Shown here one piece after another: positions 1-5,204 of a stretch of 5,204 nucleotides of DNA. Every line of letters starts with the position of its first letter. Positions within the stretch are counted from its first letter, which is position 1. The DNA comes from DASQDT01 sp036380435. GTDB taxonomy: Bacteria > Acidobacteriota > Blastocatellia > Pyrinomonadales > Pyrinomonadaceae. The position numbers and the translations under genes were made by a program. The notes beneath the pieces are model-generated. The model did no database searches and was not told the origin of the DNA. It worked only from the letters and a program-made list of their open reading frames with translations. The stretch lies in the NCBI GenBank assembly GCA_036380435.1, contig DASVES010000197.1, positions 1-5,204 of the forward strand, in the 5' to 3' direction.

Positions 1-1001
1 GACTCGGCGTCGAACGCCTGATAGTAGCGGATGGGCGAGCCGGCGGGGCTGGCCGTCCAGAGGGTCTTCTCCTTGCGCGTGGTGTTGCGTTTGATGACGG
101 CATCGGCGGTGCTGAGGATGTTCTGTGTGGAGCGGTAGTTCTGTTCGAGCTTGATGATGCGCGCGCCGCGGTAGTGCTCCTCGAAGTTGAGGATGTTCGA
201 GATGTCGGCCCCGCGCCAGCGGTAGATGCTCTGGTCGGGGTCGCCGACGACGCAGATGTTCTGCTGGCGCTCGGTGAGGAAGTTGATGAGGGCGAACTGG
301 AGCGCGTTCGTATCCTGATACTCATCGACGAGGATGTAGCGGAAGCGGTCGTTGTAGTGGTCGCGCACGTCCTGTCGCTTGCGGAGCAGACGCACGGCCT
401 TGATGAGCAGGTCGTCGAAGTCGAGCGCGTTGTTGGCGACGAGGCGCTCCTCGTAGAGACGGAAGACGCGGGCGATGGCGGCGCGGCGCTCGTCGGTGTG
501 CTCGACGCGGGCGGCGTAGGCTTCGGGGTCGAGGCCGCTGTTCTTGGCGTGGCTGATGGCGGAATGGACGACGCGCGGCCCGAGCTTTTTGTCCTCGTCG
601 TTGTACCCCAAATCTTTTATGCACGCCTTGACGACACGTATCATGTCGTCCTGATCGTAGATGGTGAAGGAGCGCGTGTAGCCTTCTTCGAGCTTTTCGA
701 TCTCGCGCCGCAGGATGCGGACGCAGAGGGAATGGAAGGTCGAAATCAGCGGCGCGCTCTGGAGGCGTTCGCCTTGGAGCAGGCGCGTGACGCGGTCGCG
801 CATCTCCTGCGCCGCCTTGTTCGTGAAGGTGACGGCGAGGATGTTGGCGGGCGGCACATCGCGCTCCGCGATGAGGTGAGCGATGCGGACGGTGATGACG
901 CGCGTCTTGCCCGACCCCGCGCCGGCCAGAATGAGGAGCGGCCCCTCCGTGTTCGTCACCGCTTCCCGTTGTTGTTCGTTGAGTGTTGAGAGCAAGTCCA
1001 T
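1..1001 (-). CDS. pcrA: ATP-dependent DNA helicase PcrA/UvrD (SF1A), N-terminal part
   Basis: The reverse strand reads 333 residues from an ATG at 1001 and runs off the window without a stop; the family is usually 650-800 residues, so the C-terminal half lies outside. Motifs appear in the expected SF1A order: Q motif LNEQQREAV (residues 7-15), Walker A GAGSGKT (27-33, K32), motif Ia TFTNKAAQEM (58-67), TFHS (88-91), Walker B/DExQ VDEYQD (D226, E227, Q229), motif III GDPDQSIYRWRGAD (253-266), and motif IV EQNYRS (286-291). Family members unwind DNA 3'-5' using ATP in nucleotide excision repair, mismatch repair and clearing of recombinase filaments or stalled polymerases, in the cytoplasm. The start fits because the Q motif sits a few residues in and no in-frame ATG lies just upstream; no strong ribosome binding site is visible. 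It is divergent from the gene pair at 1162. PcrA and UvrD cannot be separated from this half alone, and Rep is less likely. Confidence 0.96.
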   Translation of the reverse strand, partial: MDLLSTLNEQQREAVTNTEGPLLILAGAGSGKTRVITVRIAHLIAERDVPPANILAVTFTNKAAQEMRDRVTRLLQGERLQSAPLISTFHSLCVRILRREIEKLEEGYTRSFTIYDQDDMIRVVKACIKDLGYNDEDKKLGPRVVHSAISHAKNSGLDPEAYAARVEHTDERRAAIARVFRLYEERLVANNALDFDDLLIKAVRLLRKRQDVRDHYNDRFRYILVDEYQDTNALQFALINFLTERQQNICVVGDPDQSIYRWRGADISNILNFEEHYRGARIIKLEQNYRSTQNILSTADAVIKRNTTRKEKTLWTASPAGSPIRYYQAFDAE

Positions 1002-1131
1002 ATGAAAATGAATGGCCGCCGCTGACGATTGTTTAGCACGGGCTGGTGACTGGCGTGTGGCCGCAGTGCGTTAGTTGTTCGGCTGCCGTCAGAGTTTAAT
1101 ACATCTGCGGCCGGTTAGGACATCGGCGGTG

Positions 1132-1137
1132 TATAAT
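1132..1137 (+). promoter_or_regulatory. Putative -10 box (TATAAT) of the small-protein/nucleotidyltransferase pair
   Basis: A perfect TATAAT lies 24 bp before the ATG at 1162, in the divergent gap 1002-1161. Transcription would start near 1144 and give a short leader that still holds the GAAGGG ribosome-binding-like stretch at 1148-1153. No good -35 hexamer is present at the usual spacing (the segment is GC-rich), and the TG next to the box lacks the one-base gap of an extended -10. No convincing promoter for the divergent helicase gene is visible in the same gap. Confidence 0.45.
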
Positions 1138-1161
1138 GTCGGCAACCGAAGGGCGAAGCCT

Positions 1162-1368
1162 ATGACTGATGCGAGCCGGCGGACTGAGAGCTTCGGGCCT
1201 GACCCGGTCATCGAGGCATACAAGAGGGACGTTGACCGCACGCTGATCCGCGAGAACCTGCGGCTCACGGTCGAGCAGCGTTTCGACGCGCTCGTGAGGC
1301 TCCAGCAGTTCGCCGCGGAGCTGCGACGCGCCGGTGAGGCCGCATCCACCACGGACGAGGCGCGATGA
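1162..1368 (+). CDS. Small charged protein coupled to a downstream nucleotidyltransferase (antitoxin-like candidate)
   Basis: This 68-residue protein begins MTDASRRTESFGPDPV and is rich in Arg and Glu, with no signal peptide or membrane segment. Its core, roughly residues 15-58, reads as two amphipathic helices: DPVIEAYKRDVDRTLIREN, then LTVEQRFDALVRLQQFAAEL followed by RRAG. I recall this DPVIEAYK-DVDRTLxRENLxLTxEQR pattern as a conserved small protein found just before nucleotidyltransferase genes in several phyla; its biochemical role is unknown to me. The frame is open back to an ATG at 1075, but the start at 1162 is preferred because it follows the TATAAT box at 1132 and a GAAGGG stretch with 8-nt spacing, and because the extra 29 residues look unlike the rest. 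The stop overlaps the next start (ATGA at 1365-1368), so the two are probably translated together. An antitoxin or partner-subunit role is inference from this arrangement. Confidence 0.82.
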   Translation: MTDASRRTESFGPDPVIEAYKRDVDRTLIRENLRLTVEQRFDALVRLQQFAAELRRAGEAASTTDEAR

Positions 1369-1853
1369 CTGTTGACTTCCGCGCCCTCATCTCCCTGCTC
1401 GCCGGCGCGGGCGTCGAGTTCATCATCGTCGGCGGCGCCGCGGCCACGGCCCACGGCTCCGCGCGTCTGACTCTCGATCTCGACATCGTCTACCGGCGAA
1501 CGCCCGCAAACATCTCACGCCTCGTCCGAGCGCTCGCCCCACATCAACCTTACCCTCGCGGCGCGCCGCCGGGCCTGCCCTTCACATGGGACGAGCGCAC
1601 CGTCTCGAACGGCTTGAACTTCACACTCACAACCGCGCTCGGCGCGCTCGACCTGCTGGCCGAGATCACGGGCGGCGGCGGTTACGACGAACTGCTCCCA
1701 CACTCCGACAGGCTGGAGCTTTACGGCGTCGAGTGTCTCTGCCTCGGTCTGCAACGGCTCGTCCACGTCAAGCGCGCGGCCGGCCGCCCCAAAGACTTCG
1801 AGGCCATTGCCGAGTTGGAAGCGATAGTTGAGGAGCGGAGAAAGCTCGGCTGA
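1365..1853 (+). CDS. Nucleotidyltransferase-fold protein (AbiEii/MNT-like)
   Basis: This 162-residue cytosolic protein carries the pol-beta superfamily signature: a hydrophobic strand ending in the GG loop (IIVGGAAATAHGSAR, G23-G24), then LTLDLDIV with the metal-binding pair D38 and D40. A likely third carboxylate is D96 in ALDLLAEI. Near the C-terminus K136 and GRPKD (140-144) form a basic motif that I associate with this family. Such proteins transfer a nucleotide from NTP to a substrate; small ones are often toxins or toxin-neutralising enzymes, but no target can be read here. Length matches small stand-alone members and all motifs are present, so it looks intact. Translation probably couples to the 68-residue gene through the ATGA overlap, helped by a GAGG at 1357-1360. 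Its stop lies 16 bp from the stop of the opposing hydrolase gene. Fold assignment is firm; the AbiEii/MNT-type label and the toxin role are tentative. Confidence 0.87.
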   Translation: MTVDFRALISLLAGAGVEFIIVGGAAATAHGSARLTLDLDIVYRRTPANISRLVRALAPHQPYPRGAPPGLPFTWDERTVSNGLNFTLTTALGALDLLAEITGGGGYDELLPHSDRLELYGVECLCLGLQRLVHVKRAAGRPKDFEAIAELEAIVEERRKLG

Positions 1854-1869
1854 AGAGACGAGTTACGGC

Positions 1870-2427
1870 TCACCTGATAAGTTTCTGTATCGCCTTGAAC
1901 TGTTCGTGCCGCGCGTCGCGCAGCAGCTCGAAGAGGGCCATCTCTGACGAAGAGGGGAGCGCGCCGGAGTGTCGCATCTTGTCGAGACCGGCCTGCCGGT
2001 TGTGCGGGGCGCGGGCGGTGATGCAGTCCGTGAGCAGGTGTACCTGAAATCCACGCTCCAGAAGGTCGTGCGTGGTCTGGTTGACGCAGATGTGCGCCTC
2101 GATGCCGCAGACGATGACCTGCTGCGCGCCGGTGCGCTCAAGCCGGGCGACGAACTCGCCCGCGCCGCAGGAGCTGAAGGCGGTCTTCTCGATTGGCTCG
2201 AAGTCTTCGGGAAGTGCGGCGCGAATCTCTTCGGCGGTGCGGCCGAGTCCCTTCGGGTATTGCTCGGTGACGATGACGCTCACACGCAAAAGCTGCGCGG
2301 CGCGGGCGACCGTGGCGATGCGCGCGGCCACTTCCGCGAAGTCGGGGATGGGCCGGCGGAAAGACTCCTGCATGTCGATGACGACGAGCGCCGAGCGCGC
2401 GGCGTCGAGCGTGTTGGCGTGTTGCAT
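1870..2427 (-). CDS. Isochorismatase-family cysteine hydrolase
   Basis: This 185-residue single-domain protein has the alpha/beta cysteine-hydrolase triad in its usual setting: D18 in ALVVIDMQESF, K81 in IEKTAFSSC, and nucleophile C114 in VCGIEAHICVNQT, preceded by the typical non-proline cis-peptide region. VIVTEQYPKGLG (51-62) and SSSEMALFELLRDA (159-172) are also characteristic of the YcaC/ISOC1-like branch, not of true EntB isochorismatase or PncA nicotinamidase. I do not see the PncA metal-site histidine pattern. Family members hydrolyse amide or enol-ether-type bonds in small molecules in the cytosol; the substrate here is unknown. The ATG at 2427 is supported by a GGAGG on the minus strand (2432-2436) four bases upstream. 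The gene converges on the nucleotidyltransferase gene and appears monocistronic. Confidence 0.93.
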   Translation of the reverse strand: MQHANTLDAARSALVVIDMQESFRRPIPDFAEVAARIATVARAAQLLRVSVIVTEQYPKGLGRTAEEIRAALPEDFEPIEKTAFSSCGAGEFVARLERTGAQQVIVCGIEAHICVNQTTHDLLERGFQVHLLTDCITARAPHNRQAGLDKMRHSGALPSSSEMALFELLRDARHEQFKAIQKLIR

Positions 2428-2431
2428 CGGG

Positions 2432-2436
2432 CCTCC
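2432..2436 (-). promoter_or_regulatory. Shine-Dalgarno GGAGG of the isochorismatase-family gene
   Basis: GGAGG on the minus strand lies four bases before the ATG at 2427 and fixes that start. It sits within CGCCGGAGGC (2431-2440), a 10-mer identical to the core of the hairpin module at 2534-2543 and its mirror copy at 2730-2739. Confidence 0.7.
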
Positions 2437-2438
2437 GG

Positions 2439-2463
2439 CGTGTGAGACTTATTTAAGCACACG
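2439..2463. promoter_or_regulatory. Dyad upstream of the isochorismatase-family gene, overlapping an AT-rich -10-like patch
   Basis: CGTGTG (2439-2444) and CACACG (2458-2463) form a 6-bp inverted repeat with a 13-nt spacer, and CTTA-TT-TAAG (2448-2457) is a smaller palindrome inside it. On the minus strand the centre reads TTAAATAA, the only AT-rich patch just upstream of the gene and a possible -10 region. It could be an operator or simply a promoter with chance symmetry; no -35 is evident. Confidence 0.3.
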
Positions 2464-2475
2464 GGGTGGGGAAAC

Positions 2476-2524
2476 AGTAAGCAGTGAGCAGTAAGCAGTG
2501 AGCAGTAAGCAGTGAGCGGTGAGC
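2476..2524. repeat. Left heptamer array (AGTRAGC), seven units
   Basis: Seven consecutive 7-nt units run from 2476 to 2524. The first six alternate strictly between AGTAAGC and AGTGAGC, giving a 14-nt higher-order period; the last is GGTGAGC. The array begins directly after GGGGAAAC and lies about 50 bp upstream of the isochorismatase-family start codon. There are no spacers of CRISPR type. Heptanucleotide tandem repeats are known in cyanobacteria, but this unit is not one I can match. Confidence 0.9.
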
Positions 2525-2530
2525 ATCAAT

Positions 2531-2547
2531 GAGCGCCGGAGGCGCGG
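2531..2547. repeat. Hairpin module GCGCC-GGA-GGCGC, left copy
   Basis: A short palindrome with a 5-bp stem and GGA loop sits inside a 17-bp segment that is perfectly repeated in inverted orientation at 2726-2742. The similarity continues outward for eight bases (GCATCAAT against GCGTCAAC, 6 of 8). Confidence 0.8.
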
Positions 2548-2557
2548 AAGAGTGTAG

Positions 2558-2577
2558 CCACGGGCGCAAGCCCGTGG
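2558..2577 (+). repeat. 8-bp hairpin with GCAA (GNRA) tetraloop, left copy
   Basis: CCACGGGC pairs with GCCCGTGG around a GCAA loop on the plus strand, preceded by GTGTAG. GNRA loops are stable RNA tetraloops, so a transcript of this strand would fold strongly. The mirror copy at 2696-2715 keeps the fold with different stem bases. Confidence 0.8.
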
Positions 2578-2598
2578 AATAGCCGTAAATAAAAATTG

Positions 2599-2621
2599 AA
2601 AGCCCCGGAGGGGCGAAAGAA
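2599..2621. repeat. 23-bp inverted element with GCCCC-GGA-GGGGC core, left copy
   Basis: This 23-nt segment has a 5-bp palindromic core (GCCCC, GGA loop, GGGGC) followed by GAAAGAA. Its exact reverse complement is at 2652-2674, 30 nt away. I recall similar GCCCCGGAGGGGC-type intergenic repeats in Planctomycetes and Acidobacteriota genomes, so it is probably multicopy. Confidence 0.88.
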
Positions 2622-2651
2622 TCCGAAGCCTGCCTGAAACGTGGCTTGAAG

Positions 2652-2674
2652 TTCTTTCGCCCCTCCGGGGCTTT
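2652..2674. repeat. 23-bp inverted element, right copy
   Basis: Perfect reverse complement of 2599-2621. Between the two copies lie 30 nt that include AAGCC/GGCTT (2626-2630 and 2643-2647), the innermost paired segment of the whole structure. Confidence 0.88.
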
Positions 2675-2695
2675 AACACTTTAATCGAACTCGTA

Positions 2696-2715
2696 CCCAC
2701 GGCTCACGCCGTGGG
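2696..2715 (-). repeat. 8-bp hairpin with GTGA (GNRA) tetraloop, right (inverted) copy
   Basis: On the minus strand CCCACGGC pairs with GCCGTGGG around a GTGA loop, preceded by ATGTAG. It matches the left copy at only 12 of 20 positions, yet the 8-bp stem and a GNRA loop are both kept. On the plus strand the loop is TCAC, which is not GNRA, so the RNA-sense strand appears to switch with orientation. Confidence 0.8.
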
Positions 2716-2725
2716 CTACATTCTG

Positions 2726-2742
2726 CCGCGCCTCCGGCGCTC
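2726..2742. repeat. Hairpin module GCGCC-TCC-GGCGC, right (inverted) copy
   Basis: Exact reverse complement of 2531-2547 and equidistant from the axis at 2636.5. Confidence 0.8.
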
Positions 2743-2758
2743 GTTGACGCCCGCGGCC

Positions 2759-2793
2759 TACTGCTTACTGCTCACTGCTTACTGCTCACTGCT
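2759..2793. repeat. Right heptamer array, inverted copy, five units
   Basis: Four full units alternate GCTTACT and GCTCACT (2763-2790), flanked by partial units (TACT at 2759, GCT at 2791). It is the reverse complement of the left array. Read on the minus strand it begins after GGAAAGC, while the left array begins after GGAAAC, so both arrays share a GGAAA boundary but differ in unit number. Confidence 0.88.
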
Positions 2794-2796
2794 TTC

Positions 2797-2810
2797 CGCG
2801 GCTTGCCGCG
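2797..2810. repeat. Short GC hairpin next to the right heptamer array
   Basis: CGCGGC-TT-GCCGCG is a 6-bp palindrome starting four bases after the right array. On the minus strand its centre reads GGCAAGCC, similar to the loop-closing part of the left GNRA hairpin (GGCGCAAGCC), so it may be a degenerate extra module. There is no counterpart on the left side. Confidence 0.4.
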
Positions 2811-3003
2811 CGCCCCCGCGCGCATCTAATATCTGAAACTCCGCGCCGGCCCGTGCGTAAAACTTTGCGCTCGCCCGCAAACGCTTGGGCCGCGACGGCC
2901 GGCTTCGGAAATTCGTCCCAGAATCTGTATTCGATCACGCGAAACCCGACGGGCGCCCTCGCCGGCGCCTGCCGAATTTTCAGAAAAACTGTTCAACTTT
3001 AAC
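2811..3003. other. Upstream region of the S9 peptidase gene, no gene seen
   Basis: A GC-rich leader of about 190 bp. A TAATAT at 2827-2832 could be a -10-like element but lacks a recognisable -35. Two copies of GGCGCC (2952-2957 and 2964-2969), each self-complementary, could form a small hairpin about 45 bp before the start codon. The last 30 bp are AT-richer (AATTTTCAGAAAAACTG), as is usual before a ribosome binding site. I see no RNA gene or riboswitch that I recognise. Confidence 0.35.
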
Positions 3004-3008
3004 GGAGG
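3004..3008 (+). promoter_or_regulatory. Shine-Dalgarno GGAGG of the S9 peptidase gene
   Basis: GGAGG lies six bases before the ATG at 3015. It fixes the start so that the protein begins with a classic signal peptide. Confidence 0.85.
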
Positions 3009-3014
3009 TTCCCG

Positions 3015-5153
<2,139 letters not shown>

Positions 5154-5204
5154 GCCGCGCGCGAGGCGACAAGGTAGGCGGCAAAGACTGAAAGCGCCCC
5201 ACGA
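5154..5204. other. Sequence after the S9 peptidase gene, no feature seen
   Basis: The last 51 bp are GC-rich with no stem followed by a T run, so no intrinsic terminator is visible before the window ends. Confidence 0.4.

Larger units (their letters stand above)
2480..2793. repeat. Composite nested inverted repeat with a single dyad axis (about 314 bp)
   Basis: Every repeated module left of the axis has a mirror copy right of it, all centred at exactly 2636.5: heptamer array 2480-2514 with 2759-2793 (34 of 35 bases pair), hairpin 2531-2547 with 2726-2742 (17 of 17), GNRA hairpin 2558-2577 with 2696-2715, 23-bp element 2599-2621 with 2652-2674 (23 of 23), and innermost AAGCC 2626-2630 with GGCTT 2643-2647 closing a 12-nt loop. 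By hand count 116 of 151 positions per arm pair. The 21-nt spacers at 2578-2598 and 2675-2695 have equal length but pair at only about 7 positions. No transposase or other credible gene lies inside. It could act as a cruciform or long hairpin RNA, or be a non-autonomous mobile element or a composite of intergenic repeat families. It fills most of the 587-bp gap between the hydrolase and peptidase genes. Confidence 0.88.

Noticed and set aside
174..989. A 271-residue plus-strand reading frame inside the helicase region
   Set aside because: It is the complement of the PcrA/UvrD gene, whose seven motifs are unmistakable on the other strand.
1075..1161. Longer N-terminus for the small protein, starting at 1075
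   Set aside because: The TATAAT box at 1132 lies inside it, there is no ribosome binding site at 1075, and the extra residues do not resemble the conserved core.
2476..2524. CRISPR array
   Set aside because: The units are contiguous heptamers with no unique spacers, and no cas gene is nearby.
2652..2690. Intrinsic terminator from the GCCCC-TCC-GGGGC stem followed by TTT
   Set aside because: A 3-nt loop, a 5-bp core and only three Ts on the plus strand. The minus-strand copy (2587-2614) has a better T-rich tail, but no minus-strand gene lies upstream of it to terminate.
2449..2700. An 83-residue minus-strand reading frame through the repeat block
   Set aside because: It consists of translated repeats (LLLTAYCSLLT from the heptamers, KPRRGER from the 23-bp element), has no ribosome binding site and spans hairpins; it is a spurious frame.
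2428..3014. Insertion sequence with a transposase
   Set aside because: No credible transposase frame is present inside or beside the block and no obvious target-site duplication was found; at most it is a non-autonomous element.

Overview
This is a GC-rich bacterial chromosomal window with five protein-coding genes, one of them cut by the window edge, and one striking non-coding repeat block. The proteins are ordinary bacterial families: a PcrA/UvrD helicase, a small-protein plus nucleotidyltransferase pair, an isochorismatase-fold hydrolase and an exported oligopeptidase B-like S9 peptidase. The strong GC3 bias, the exported S9 peptidase, the small-protein/nucleotidyltransferase pair and the palindromic intergenic repeats remind me of Acidobacteriota (Blastocatellia-like) or Planctomycetes-type genomes. 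That placement is an impression and not proof.

Layout. Positions 1-1001 (minus) hold the N-terminal 333 residues of the PcrA/UvrD helicase. A divergent intergenic region (1002-1161) carries a consensus -10 box (TATAAT) for the plus-strand pair at 1162-1368 and 1365-1853: a 68-residue small protein whose stop codon overlaps the start codon of a 162-residue nucleotidyltransferase-fold protein (ATGA overlap). This looks like a translationally coupled two-gene module, possibly toxin-antitoxin-like. It converges, with only 16 bp between stop codons, on an isochorismatase-family cysteine hydrolase (1870-2427, minus).

The long gap 2428-3014 is the most unusual part. About 314 bp (2480-2793) is one giant nested inverted repeat with a single symmetry axis between 2636 and 2637. 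Each arm carries the same ordered set of modules: a heptamer array, a GCGCC-GGA-GGCGC hairpin, an 8-bp hairpin with a GNRA tetraloop, and a perfect 23-bp element with a GCCCC-GGA-GGGGC core. Every module pair is in register to the nucleotide, although the spacers between them have diverged. Corresponding hairpins differ by changes that keep their own pairing. This is the best candidate in the window for an undescribed element.

The rest (3015-5153, plus) is a complete, signal-peptide-bearing oligopeptidase B-like serine peptidase. Its Ser-Asp-His triad is intact, but several acidic residues that set basic-residue specificity in enterobacterial oligopeptidase B appear to be replaced. Apart from the coupled pair, the genes show no obvious functional link; the window looks like a housekeeping and accessory mosaic.
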